Assembly: GCA_046727175.1 (NCBI GenBank)
Contig: JBKPCD010000062.1
Location: 1-64,000 of the forward strand
Reading direction: 5' to 3'
Length of the DNA stretch: 64,000 bases
Source of the DNA: JBKPCD01 sp046727175
GTDB taxonomy: Bacteria > Acidobacteriota > Vicinamibacteria > Vicinamibacterales > 2-12-FULL-66-21
Below the pieces are notes generated by a model. The model was not told where the DNA came from. It did not search any database and saw only the letters and a list, made by a program, of their open reading frames with translations. The first letter of the stretch is position 1; each line of letters starts with the position of its first letter. A program made the translations under genes and the position numbers. Positions 25,591 through 33,539 of this stretch are shown one piece after another.

Positions 25591-26689
25591 AGGTGCTGTC
25601 GCGCTTCGTCTCTTCGACGATATAGCGGACCACGGCATTGAGGTCGCCGGTCTCGCGATAGACGGCGAGCTGCTGGTCGGCACTGGTCCCTTCGCGAAGA
25701 ACCGTGTGCACGTACTCTGCAGCCTTGCGGCTTCCCAGATCGTCCACGACGTCGTCGACGAACTCCAGCAGCTCGATTGCCAGGTCGCGCATCGGGACCT
25801 CGGCCCTTTTTCCGAAATCGATCAACTTGCCGTCGAGCCCCCAGCGCGCCGCGCGCCACTTGTTCTCTTCGATCAGCACCCGACGGTACAAACGAAATCC
25901 AAGATTTCTGGCGCGCAAACGACACAGCTTCACGATGATCGCCTGCGCCAGCGCAGCGATCATGACGGCGGCCTCCGGACGCGTAGGGACGTCACACACG
26001 CGAAACTCCAGCGTGCCGAACGTCGGATGCGGCCTCACGTCCCACCAGATCCTCTTGGCATCGTCGATGCAGTGCAGCTCGACCAGCAGGTTCACGTAGT
26101 TCTCGTACTCGCTCCAGGAGCCGAAACGATCCGGAACACCGGTGCGCGGGAACCGGCGGAAGATCGTCGTCCGGTACGACTTCAACCCGGTGTCGCGACC
26201 CATCCAGAACGGCGAGCTCGTCGAGAGCGCGAGCAGATGCGGCAGGAAATAGCGGACCTCGTTCAGGAGGTCGATCATCGTCGTGCGATCGGGCACCGCG
26301 ACGTGCACGTGCAGCCCGAAAATCAGGAGCGAGCGCGCCAGCTGCTGAAGCTCTTCGACGATGCTGTCGTAGCGGACGCCTGGCGAGAGGACCTGGTCTT
26401 TCCAGTGCGAGAAGGGGTGTGTGCCTGCCGCCGCCACGGCCAGCCCCGCGCGTTCGGCGGCGCTCGTCAGCTCGCGGCGAATCCGGAAGATCTCGTCGCG
26501 AAGCTCGGAGACGTTGTCGCAGATCTTCGTGCCGACTTCCACGATCGACTGATGGAGCTCGCGCTTGATTTGATCGCCGAGAACGGGGACCGACGTTTCG
26601 AGGAGCTGCGACACATGCGAGCGCAGCTCCCATGTCTGCGGATCGACGATCTGGAATTCCTCCTCCACGCCGAGCGTGAAGCGATGCAT
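25589..26689 (-). CDS. Carboxylate-amine ligase, GCS2/YbdK family
   Basis: 366 residues, usual length for the glutamate-cysteine-ligase type 2 fold. The N-terminal FTLGVEEEFQIVDP is the family signature (metal-binding glutamates). Further motifs are GTHPFSHWKDQ, FGLHVHVAVPD, 'LLALSTSSPFWMGRDTGLKSYR', and DVRPHPTFGTLEFRVCD. Members ligate glutamate or other acids to amines at the expense of ATP. First gene of a minus-strand set with two ATP-grasp ligases. A -10-like TATGAT (26698-26703) lies 8 nt upstream of the ATG. Confidence 0.92.
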   Translation of the reverse strand: MHRFTLGVEEEFQIVDPQTWELRSHVSQLLETSVPVLGDQIKRELHQSIVEVGTKICDNVSELRDEIFRIRRELTSAAERAGLAVAAAGTHPFSHWKDQVLSPGVRYDSIVEELQQLARSLLIFGLHVHVAVPDRTTMIDLLNEVRYFLPHLLALSTSSPFWMGRDTGLKSYRTTIFRRFPRTGVPDRFGSWSEYENYVNLLVELHCIDDAKRIWWDVRPHPTFGTLEFRVCDVPTRPEAAVMIAALAQAIIVKLCRLRARNLGFRLYRRVLIEENKWRAARWGLDGKLIDFGKRAEVPMRDLAIELLEFVDDVVDDLGSRKAAEYVHTVLREGTSADQQLAVYRETGDLNAVVRYIVEETKRDST

Positions 26690-26702
26690 GGAGGGCGATC
26701 AT

Positions 26703-26803
26703 ACTTCAGTCGGCAGTCGCCAATCGGCAGTCGGCAGTCTCAGTCGGCAGTCTCAGTCGGCAGTCTCGGTCGGCAGTCTCGGTCGGCAATCTCAGTCGGT
26801 GGT
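26703..26803. repeat. Left arm: 13-nt GTCGGCAGTCTCA tandem repeats
   Basis: Five contiguous 13-nt units (26730-26742, 26743-26755, 26756-26768, 26769-26781, 26782-26794) plus flanking partial units. The units match the reverse complement of those at 27250-27373. The two arms enclose the four-helix-bundle gene as one long inverted repeat. Confidence 0.9.
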
Positions 26804-26835
26804 TAGGTGGCACCTCAGCTGCTATGGAGGTGCCG

Positions 26836-27228
26836 ATGGTGGCCAAACGTGTGGAAGATCTCAAATTGTGGCAACGCGCAGTGGAGTTCTCGAATGCAAT
26901 TATTGCGATCCTCGATGGTCCCGGATTCCTCAGGGACAGGCGACTACGTGCGCAGCTCAGTGATGCTGCCGACTCGCTCGTCTCGAACATTTCCGAGGGG
27001 TTCGAACAGCCCACCGACCGGGGATTTGCGAAGTATCTTTACGACTCCAAAGCGTCGACAGCCGAAGCTCGCGCTCGACTGCTGCTTGCGAAGAACAAAA
27101 AGTATATTTCCCCTGAAAAGCAACAGGAACTCGACCAGATCGGCGATGAAGTCGCTCGGATGACGACGGGGTTGATCAAGTATTCGCTCCGCAGCAACCG
27201 TCGGGATTGCGGGCTCGGTCCACGATAG
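26836..27228 (+). CDS. Four-helix-bundle protein, S23/IVS (avd-like) family
   Basis: 130 residues from the ATG at 26836, which has GGAGG 5 nt upstream; the ATG at 26824 is also in frame. The family pattern is clear: VEDLKLWQRAVEFSNAI, then LRAQLSDAADSLVSNISEGF (the SIPSNIAEG-like helix turn), FAKYLYDSKASTAEARARLL and a final amphipathic helix. This family includes proteins encoded inside intervening sequences of 23S rRNA and the diversity-generating-retroelement accessory Avd; they form pentameric barrels that bind nucleic acid. Here the gene sits between inverted tandem-repeat arms (26703-26803 and 27250-27373) in an intergenic region, with no rRNA or reverse transcriptase nearby. Confidence 0.88.
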   Translation: MVAKRVEDLKLWQRAVEFSNAIIAILDGPGFLRDRRLRAQLSDAADSLVSNISEGFEQPTDRGFAKYLYDSKASTAEARARLLLAKNKKYISPEKQQELDQIGDEVARMTTGLIKYSLRSNRRDCGLGPR

Positions 27229-27249
27229 AACTAGTGGCTGGCCCTCGAC

Positions 27250-27373
27250 GCGACTGGCGACTGACAACTGAGACTGGCGACCGAGACTGACGACGAGACT
27301 GACGACGAGACGACGAGACTGACGATTCGGACTGCCGATTGTGACTGCCGACTCGCGACTGCCGACTGACGAC
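27250..27373. repeat. Right arm: inverted GAGACTGCCGAC tandem repeats
   Basis: Units such as TGAGACTGGCGAC (27269-27281), CGAGACTGACGAC (27282-27294) and GAGACTGACGAC (27295-27306) are inverted copies of the left-arm unit at 26730-26794. The tract runs on with CGACTGCCGACT units and includes the GTG start of the oxidase gene at 27341. Confidence 0.88.
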
Positions 27374-28900
27374 TTCCTGGAGGATGCGGCGCATTTCCCC
27401 GGCGGACATGCTGCCGGCATCGTGTTTCCACGCACGATTGACGACGTGGTTCGTGCGATTGAAGGTACGCATTCGATCCTGCCCATCGGCGCGCAGTCGT
27501 CGCTGACCGGCGGCGCGACTCCGATGGGTGAGCTGATTCTCGCCTCGTCTCGCATGACAGACGTCTTGCGCGTCTCGAAACAGTCCATCACCGTGCAGCC
27601 GGGCCTGACCGTCGCGGCGATCCAGGAACGGCTCGCCGGGGAGGGTGCGTGGTTTCCGCCTGCCCCGACGTTCACGGGCGCGACCGCGGGAGGGATCGTG
27701 GCGACCAATGCTGCCGGAGCGGCAACGTTCAAGTACGGCAGCACTCGCGATTGGGTCGCGGCGCTCACAGTCGTGCTCGCCGATGGCACGATGCTCGAAA
27801 TCGAGCGCGGACGGCATCGCGCGATCAACGGATACCTCGGGGTCCCTACCCGGCGCAGCCTCGTCGAGGTCCCGGTGCCCACATATCGCATGCCGATCGT
27901 GCCGAAGCGATCCGCTGGGTACCACGCGGCGCCCGACATGGACCTCATCGATCTCTTCATTGGATCGGAAGGCACTCTCGGCGTAATTGTGTCGGTGACG
28001 TTCAAAGTGCTCGCAGCACCGCCACTGCTTGCGTGGGCACTGGTGCCGTGCACGAGCGAGGCACAGGCGTTTGCCGTCGCATTAGAGCTCCGCGATGCTG
28101 CCGTCACCACGTGGCGCACGCAGGACCCGAGGGGAATCGATGTCGCCGCGATCGAACACATGGATCGCCGTTCGATCGAGGTCCTTCGCGAGGACGGAGC
28201 CGATCGCCGCTACAACATAACGCTTCCGCCCTCGACCGAGGTCGCGCTCCTCGTCCAGCTCGACCTTCCGAGGGACCTCGTCACGGAAACGGCACTCGAT
28301 CAGGTCGCAGACGCACTATCCGACACCGCCACCGATTCGCCGCTCGTCCGGTTCTGTCGCCTGCTCGATAAATTCGGGATGCTCGGCGACACTGAACTCG
28401 TGTTACCGGGGAATCGCCGACGCGCGGACGACCTCGTCGCGGTCCGCGAAGCCGTGCCCGCGGGCGTCAACCAGCGGGTCGGCCGCGCAAAGCGTGAAAT
28501 TGACGCACGCATCGAGAAGACGGCGGCAGACATGATTGTCCCCTTCACCCAAATGCCCGAGATGATGGCCGTCTACCATCGCGGCTTTCAGTCGCGCGGG
28601 CTCGATTACGCCGTGTGGGGACACCTGTCAGACGGCAACGTGCACCCGAACGTCATTCCGCGGTCGTTCGCGGACGTGCAGAAAGGGAAGGAGGCGATCC
28701 TGGAGTTCGGCCGGGAGGTGGCACGCCTTGGCGGCTGCCCGCTCGCCGAACACGGCGTCGGCCGAAATCCCGTCAAGCAGGAGCTGCTGCGACAGCTGTA
28801 TAGAGACGAGGGAATCGATCAGATGCGGGCAATCAAGCGCGCGCTCGATCCCGACTGGAAGCTCGCGCCTGGCGTCATCTTCGCGTTAGGGACGAAATGA
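27341..28900 (+). CDS. FAD-linked oxidase (GlcD/vanillyl-alcohol-oxidase type)
   Basis: 519 residues. FAD-binding PCMH domain: AGIVFPRTIDDVVRAI, PIGAQSSLTGGATP (pyrophosphate-binding), VQPGLTVAAIQERL, FTGATAGGIVATNAAGAATFKYG and FIGSEGTLGVIVSVTFKVL. The C-terminal FAD-oxidase domain holds YAVWGHLSDGNVHPNVIPRS and ends in LDPDWKLAPGVIFALG. The family oxidises 2-hydroxy acids such as glycolate or D-lactate; the exact substrate is unknown. It starts at GTG 27341 within the right arm of the inverted repeat, so roughly the first ten residues (VTADSRLPTDD) are encoded by repeat sequence. No later in-frame ATG is plausible. Confidence 0.88.
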   Translation: MTADSRLPTDDFLEDAAHFPGGHAAGIVFPRTIDDVVRAIEGTHSILPIGAQSSLTGGATPMGELILASSRMTDVLRVSKQSITVQPGLTVAAIQERLAGEGAWFPPAPTFTGATAGGIVATNAAGAATFKYGSTRDWVAALTVVLADGTMLEIERGRHRAINGYLGVPTRRSLVEVPVPTYRMPIVPKRSAGYHAAPDMDLIDLFIGSEGTLGVIVSVTFKVLAAPPLLAWALVPCTSEAQAFAVALELRDAAVTTWRTQDPRGIDVAAIEHMDRRSIEVLREDGADRRYNITLPPSTEVALLVQLDLPRDLVTETALDQVADALSDTATDSPLVRFCRLLDKFGMLGDTELVLPGNRRRADDLVAVREAVPAGVNQRVGRAKREIDARIEKTAADMIVPFTQMPEMMAVYHRGFQSRGLDYAVWGHLSDGNVHPNVIPRSFADVQKGKEAILEFGREVARLGGCPLAEHGVGRNPVKQELLRQLYRDEGIDQMRAIKRALDPDWKLAPGVIFALGTK

Positions 28901-28920
28901 GAAGCCCTATGTGACATTCA

Positions 28921-29078
28921 GGCTTTGGGCTCGTGGCTTTGGGCTTTGGGCCCGCTCAGAAAAACCACGGCGCCAATTCTCCCGACGAGAATCCACACAC
29001 AGTGAACCGAGCAACTCGCTGCCGAGACGTCACCTTCAGCAGAGCGCGCCTAGAGCCCAGAGCCTTGAGACTGGAGCC
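28921..29078. repeat. GGCTTT-type degenerate-repeat hairpin (copy 6)
   Basis: Arm 28921-28955 pairs with 29044-29078 at 25 of 35 positions, around an 88-nt loop. It fills the convergent gap between the FAD oxidase and the YHS gene. Confidence 0.72.
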
Positions 29079-29089
29079 GCTTGTTGATT

Positions 29090-29242
29090 TCACCGGTCAC
29101 GATCGGCGTATTGTTGTGGATTCTGATCAAACCGCTGTTTGCAGACCTGCGCGCAGAAGTAGTAGGTCTTTCCCTGAAATTCGCTGCGACCGGCGGCCGT
29201 CTTCTCGTCGATCATCATGCCGCAAACGGGATCTTTGACCAT
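29090..29242 (-). CDS. Small YHS-domain protein
   Basis: 50 residues: MVKDPVCGMMIDEKTAA, then YYFCAQVCKQRFDQNPQQY. Cysteines at about 7, 30 and 34 fit the YHS (metal-binding, TRASH-like) pattern DPVCGM...YYFCSxxCxxxF. Stand-alone YHS proteins and YHS domains are often tied to copper or other soft-metal handling. It lies 15 bp downstream of the cytochrome c gene on the same strand, so the two are likely co-expressed. Too short for many gene callers. Confidence 0.85.
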   Translation of the reverse strand: MVKDPVCGMMIDEKTAAGRSEFQGKTYYFCAQVCKQRFDQNPQQYADRDR

Positions 29243-29257
29243 GGTGGCCCTCATGCA

Positions 29258-29866
29258 TCACTTGTGCTTGTGCGTGTGCGTGTGGGGTGCGGGTTGTGCG
29301 GGTTTCGGCGCGTCCTCGGCGCGCCCGGGTTCTTCCTGCTCCGCAGGCGCGACGGGATTGAGCTTGCGCATCTCGGCCAACTCGGCTGCCGAAATGGACG
29401 GGAGATGGCGGATGAACTGTACGAGCTTCCAGGAGTCGTCTTTCGATTCGTGCTCGCCGCCGAACGCAGGCATGCCCGTGAAGCGCACGCCGTTTTCGAT
29501 GATGTAAAAGATCTCGCCGTCGCTCAACGACTGCGTCCGCGCGGCGCGGAGATCCGGCGGCTTCGGATAGAGACCCGATCCGAGCTCACCGTCGCCACTC
29601 CCATCGTTCCCGTGACAGATGGCGCAATGATCCGCGAAATGCTCGAGGCCTTCCCGTGTGTTCGCAGGGTTCGCCGGCAAAGGGTTCTTCGCTGATTTTG
29701 CGTCTCGGGGTGTGGCAAGCGACCTGAGCCGAAGCGCCACAGCTTCCTCGAGCCTCGTCGGCTCGGCCCGCGCGCTGAACCCGCGCGAGGTGACATACCA
29801 TAGGCCAGCCGCGCCCACGATCAGCAGCGCCAAGACGACAAACGCGAGTCGCGCGAGAAATCGCAT
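29258..29866 (-). CDS. Membrane-anchored monoheme cytochrome c with His-rich tail
   Basis: 202 residues. An N-terminal helix (about 5-27) anchors or exports it. The heme site is HCAICHGNDGSGDGELGSG (CxxCH near residue 83), and the distal methionine is probably in FTGMPAFGG. The C-terminus is Pro/Glu-rich and ends in HTHTHKHK, an unusual metal-chelating tail. Such small cytochromes sit in the periplasm as electron carriers. The YHS gene immediately downstream suggests a link with metal (copper) handling; this is inferred. Confidence 0.87.
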   Translation of the reverse strand: MRFLARLAFVVLALLIVGAAGLWYVTSRGFSARAEPTRLEEAVALRLRSLATPRDAKSAKNPLPANPANTREGLEHFADHCAICHGNDGSGDGELGSGLYPKPPDLRAARTQSLSDGEIFYIIENGVRFTGMPAFGGEHESKDDSWKLVQFIRHLPSISAAELAEMRKLNPVAPAEQEEPGRAEDAPKPAQPAPHTHTHKHK

Positions 29867-29959
29867 AAAAACAGCCGTCGGCAGTTCGCCCGACCCTCAC
29901 ATTACCATCATAATTCGTGCCTTCAGGGATACGGGATGATGGATCGAGTGTCCAGCTCT

Positions 29960-29974
29960 TGGCACTTTGTTTGC
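29960..29974 (+). promoter_or_regulatory. Sigma-54-type promoter (-24/-12)
   Basis: TGGCAC-N5-TTGC with GG and GC separated by 10 nt, matching the sigma-54 consensus (YTGGCAC-N5-TTGCW). It lies 42 nt before the glycosyltransferase ATG. Transcription would need an enhancer-binding activator, none of which is encoded in this window. Confidence 0.6.
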
Positions 29975-30016
29975 GACAATTTTGGAAAAGCCTGAGTTTC
30001 CGGGAGTCATGACCCT

Positions 30017-31072
30017 ATGCGGATTGCCCTCATCGCACCTCCTTTCATTCCTGTTCCTCCTAACGGATACGGCGGAACTGAACTCTTCATCGCGCACCTT
30101 GCCAATGGCCTGACGAGCCGCGGCCACGAAGTGGTCGTCTACGCCAACGGCGAGTCGCGGCTAAGTTGCGAAGTGCGCTCGACATTTCGGGAGAAGGATT
30201 GGCCACCAAAGAAATTTGCGGACGTGACGCTCAAGAATCTCGACCACTCTGCCTGGGCCATTCGCGACGCCGTCGACGACGAGTTCGACGTGGTCCACCT
30301 CAATGACGCAGTGGCTCTGCCGCTGTCTCGATTCCTGACACGCCCATGCGTCTACACGATGCACCATCCCCACGAGCCCGTGCTCTCGGCGTCCTATGCG
30401 CGGCACCCCTGGGTGTCGTACGTCGCCATCAGCGATCATCAGCGCAAGCTCGAAGACCTGCCGCGGGTGCGAACGATCCATCACGGTATCAACATGGCGG
30501 ACTATCGCTACGTCGCACGCAAGCAGGGCTACCTTGCATTCCTCGGCCGAATGGCCCCGGTCAAGGGGCCCCATCTGGCGATCGAAGTCGCGAGGAAGGC
30601 TGGAATCCCGCTGAAGCTCGCCGGTGAAGTGCAGCCGATGTTCCAGGATTACTGGGAATCCATGGTCGAGCCGCACATCGACGGGCGTACTGTGGAATTC
30701 CTCGGCGAAGCCACACAGGACGTCAAGAATGAACTGCTCGGCAACGCCTCGGCACTGCTGTTTCCGATTCAGTGGGACGAGCCGTTCGGTCTCGTGATGA
30801 TCGAAGCGATGGCCTGCGGAACGCCTGTGCTCGCCTTTCGCGGTGGCGCCGTCGCCGAAATCGTGCAGGATGGTGTCAGCGGCTGGATCTGCGGCGATAC
30901 CGACGACATGGAACAGCGAGCCCGCGGCCTTCGAATCTCTCCTCAACAATGTCGCGCCTATGTGGAACGCTCCTTCTCCGTCGAACGCATGACGAGGGAC
31001 TACGAGCAGCTGTACCAGGGATGCGGCGACGAACCGCTGCTCGAGGTCAGTGTCGGCGGTGCGGCACTCTGA
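30017..31072 (+). CDS. Glycosyltransferase family 4
   Basis: 351 residues with the GT-B fold. The N-terminal lobe starts MRIALIAPPFIPVPPNGYGGTE with the glycine-rich acceptor loop and RGHEVVVYANG. The C-terminal lobe has YLAFLGRMAPVKGPHLAIEVA and the E-x7-E nucleotide-sugar motif in EPFGLVMIEAMACGTPVLAFRGGAVAEIV. A retaining cytoplasmic transferase of unknown product. It is followed 179 bp later by a glycogen-debranching-type enzyme, so the pair may act on a storage or stress polyglucan. Preceded by a sigma-54-type promoter. Confidence 0.9.
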   Translation: MRIALIAPPFIPVPPNGYGGTELFIAHLANGLTSRGHEVVVYANGESRLSCEVRSTFREKDWPPKKFADVTLKNLDHSAWAIRDAVDDEFDVVHLNDAVALPLSRFLTRPCVYTMHHPHEPVLSASYARHPWVSYVAISDHQRKLEDLPRVRTIHHGINMADYRYVARKQGYLAFLGRMAPVKGPHLAIEVARKAGIPLKLAGEVQPMFQDYWESMVEPHIDGRTVEFLGEATQDVKNELLGNASALLFPIQWDEPFGLVMIEAMACGTPVLAFRGGAVAEIVQDGVSGWICGDTDDMEQRARGLRISPQQCRAYVERSFSVERMTRDYEQLYQGCGDEPLLEVSVGGAAL

Positions 31073-31087
31073 CTGGTGATACTTGCT

Positions 31088-31235
31088 AGAAGTTAGAAGC
31101 CAGAAGCTAGAGTGAATCGTGACAAGATTTCTCTGTCTTCTGGTTTGCTTCGTCGGATGTAAGAACGCAGCAGCAAGAGCCAGGAGCTCTGGGGAAATGT
31201 GACGCCATCGCTCAAACTTCTAACTTTAAGCTTCT
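31088..31235. repeat. AGAAGTT-type degenerate-repeat hairpin
   Basis: Arm 31088-31112 pairs with 31211-31235 at 18 of 25 positions. Units are AGAAGYTAGAAGC-like. It fills the gap between the glycosyltransferase and the debranching enzyme. The same unit type is used at 39153-39206. Confidence 0.62.
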
Positions 31236-31250
31236 TTGTTCGAAAGCGAA

Positions 31251-33419
31251 ATGCAGGACGGCATCTGGGTCGACGATCAGTATTACATCCTGGCGACCTC
31301 GGCGCGATCGGCGGGTGGATCCGCCGTCCTCAAGGACGGCGACACGTTCGCGGTGTTCGATTCGTCGGGAGACATCGCGGCCTCCGGTCCCGGGGAATAC
31401 GGTATCTATCACGACGGCACGCGCCACCTGTCGCTGCTGACGCTGCGTCTGGGCAGCGATCGCCTGATGCTTCTCAGCTCGCGGACGACCACTGGCAACG
31501 AGGTGTTCGGCGCAGATCTCTCGAATCCTGACCTTCTCGAACAGGGCGCGATCACGCTGCCGCGAGATTTGGTGCATCTCTTCCGCTGCAGGTTCCTGAA
31601 TCAAGGCCGCGCCTTCGAGCGGCTCCGTCTCGTGAACTACAGCGGACGTCGTGTCTCGCTGCCCGTCGTCTACAACTACGCGGCGGACTTCGCCGACATC
31701 TTCGAGGTCCGCGGGACGCGCCGCATTCGACGAGGCATCGCGCTGCCGCAGCACGCGAGCCTCGACGCCGTCGAGCTCGCCTACAAGGGACTCGACGACG
31801 TGGTGCGGCGGACGCGAATCACGTGGAATCCCGCGCCATCGTCGGCAACCGGTTCGTCGGCGCGTTTCGATCTGGTGCTCGACCCGCACGAGACCATCAC
31901 GCTGTCGCTGACGATCGAATGCGGCGCCGGCCCGTGGCCTGACAAGACTCGCGACTTCGACGAGGCATTCGCCGCGGTCGAGGAACGTGCGCGCGAAAAG
32001 GAGCGAGAGTACGCCGTCATCTCGACCTCCAACCAGCAGTTCAACGAATGGGTATCGCGTTCGCTCGCAGACGTACGGCTGATGACGGCAGACACGCAAC
32101 ACGGGGAGTACCCGTACGCGGGGGTTCCCTGGTTCAGCACTCCATTCGGCCGCGACGGAATCATTACGGCCCTCGAGGTGCTCTGGCTCAATCCCAGGCT
32201 CGCAAAAGGCGTGCTTCGGTTCCTCGCAGCGACGCAGGCCGATCGGCTGGTCCCCGAGCAGGACGCGGAGCCCGGGAAGATTCTGCACGAAATACGAGGC
32301 GGCGAGATGGCCGCGCTCGGCGAAGTGCCGTTCGGCCGCTACTACGGCAGCGTCGATTCGACGCCCCTCTTCGTGATGCTTGCGGGCGAATACTACCGCC
32401 GCACCGCCGATCTGCCGTTCGTCGCGGAGATCTGGCCGAACATCGAGCGCGCGCTGACGTGGATGTCCGACCACGGCGATGTCGATGGCGACGGGTTCCT
32501 GGATTATCAGCGTCGCACGGCGAACGGTCTCGTCCAGCAGGGCTGGAAGGACTCGCAGGACTCGGTGTTTCATGCGGACGGCACGCTCGCGCAGCCGCCG
32601 ATCGCGCTTTGTGAAGTCCAGGGCTACGCGTACGCGGCGTTCCGCGCGGCAGCCACCCTCGCCGCCGCGCTCGGCGATGGCGAGGCGGCCACGACGCTGA
32701 CGGCGCGCGCGACGGCGCTCCGACAACACTTCGAGGAGACGTTCTGGTCGCAGGAGTTGGGCACCTACGCGCTGGCGCTGGACGGCGTGAAGCAGCAGTG
32801 TCTCGTCCGATCGTCGAATCCCGGCCACTGCCTGTTCACAGGAGTCGTCGATGCCGCTCGCGCGCGGCTCGTCGCCGAGTCGTTGATGGGCACCGATCTG
32901 TTCTCCGGTTGGGGCATCCGGACGATCGGCACCCGCGAAGGGCGATACAACCCGATGTCGTACCACAACGGGTCGCTCTGGCCGCACGATAATGCGATTG
33001 CCGCAGCGGGTCTCGCGCGATACGGCCTGACCGATGCCGTGATGGCGATCATGGCGGGACTCTTCGAAGCAAGCTTATTCGTCGAATTGCAGCGATTGCC
33101 TGAGCTCTTCTGCGGGTTCCGACGCCGACCGGGAGAAGGACCAACGCTCTATCCGGTTGCGTGTGCACCGCAGTCGTGGGCCGCCGCGGCCGTCTGTCTG
33201 CTGCTCCAGTCCTGCCTCGGACTGTCGATCGATGCCGTCGAAGGGCGCGTCACGATTTCACAGGCACGCCTTCCCGATTTCCTCGAGCACGTGACCGTTC
33301 GCGGCCTCACCGTGGGTGCCGGCGGATCGATTGACTTGTCGTTCGATCGCCAGGCACATGACGTCGGCGTGACCGTGCTGAACCGCACGGGCCGGGTCGC
33401 TGTCATCATCACCAAGTAG
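31251..33419 (+). CDS. Amylo-alpha-1,6-glucosidase / glycogen-debranching-type enzyme (GDE)
   Basis: 722 residues from ATG 31251. The N-terminal GDE_N/beta-sandwich domain (about 1-200: 'YYILATSARSAGGSAVLKDGDTFAVFDSSGDI' region, EYGIYHDGTRHLS) is followed by an (alpha/alpha)6 glucosidase domain. Active-site segments are PYAGVPWFSTPFGRDGIITAL (catalytic Asp), VDSTPLFVMLAGEYY, GWKDSQDSVFHADG and YNPMSYHNGSLWPHDNAI. Predicted to remove alpha-1,6 branches of glycogen-like polymers, or related sugars, in the cytoplasm. It is probably functionally linked to the GT4 gene upstream. A TTG at 31236 lies in a repeat arm, hence ATG 31251 is preferred. Confidence 0.92.
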   Translation: MQDGIWVDDQYYILATSARSAGGSAVLKDGDTFAVFDSSGDIAASGPGEYGIYHDGTRHLSLLTLRLGSDRLMLLSSRTTTGNEVFGADLSNPDLLEQGAITLPRDLVHLFRCRFLNQGRAFERLRLVNYSGRRVSLPVVYNYAADFADIFEVRGTRRIRRGIALPQHASLDAVELAYKGLDDVVRRTRITWNPAPSSATGSSARFDLVLDPHETITLSLTIECGAGPWPDKTRDFDEAFAAVEERAREKEREYAVISTSNQQFNEWVSRSLADVRLMTADTQHGEYPYAGVPWFSTPFGRDGIITALEVLWLNPRLAKGVLRFLAATQADRLVPEQDAEPGKILHEIRGGEMAALGEVPFGRYYGSVDSTPLFVMLAGEYYRRTADLPFVAEIWPNIERALTWMSDHGDVDGDGFLDYQRRTANGLVQQGWKDSQDSVFHADGTLAQPPIALCEVQGYAYAAFRAAATLAAALGDGEAATTLTARATALRQHFEETFWSQELGTYALALDGVKQQCLVRSSNPGHCLFTGVVDAARARLVAESLMGTDLFSGWGIRTIGTREGRYNPMSYHNGSLWPHDNAIAAAGLARYGLTDAVMAIMAGLFEASLFVELQRLPELFCGFRRRPGEGPTLYPVACAPQSWAAAAVCLLLQSCLGLSIDAVEGRVTISQARLPDFLEHVTVRGLTVGAGGSIDLSFDRQAHDVGVTVLNRTGRVAVIITK

Positions 33420-33539
33420 CGCCAACGGTGTTAAAGTCTCCCTTCCGGAGTGAGGGAGTCGTGCTATGTCCGACGTGCATCGCGGAAGCGAGCCGGCGTT
33501 TTCCTATTACTGCGCACTCGAGAAGAGGCGCGGCGATGT

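Noticed and set aside
26730..26794. Possible CRISPR array
   Set aside because: The 13-nt units are contiguous with no spacers and no cas genes are present.
31212..32987. 591-codon open frame antisense to the debranching enzyme
   Set aside because: High-GC shadow frame; Arg/Val-rich with no recognisable domain, while the opposite strand encodes a full enzyme.
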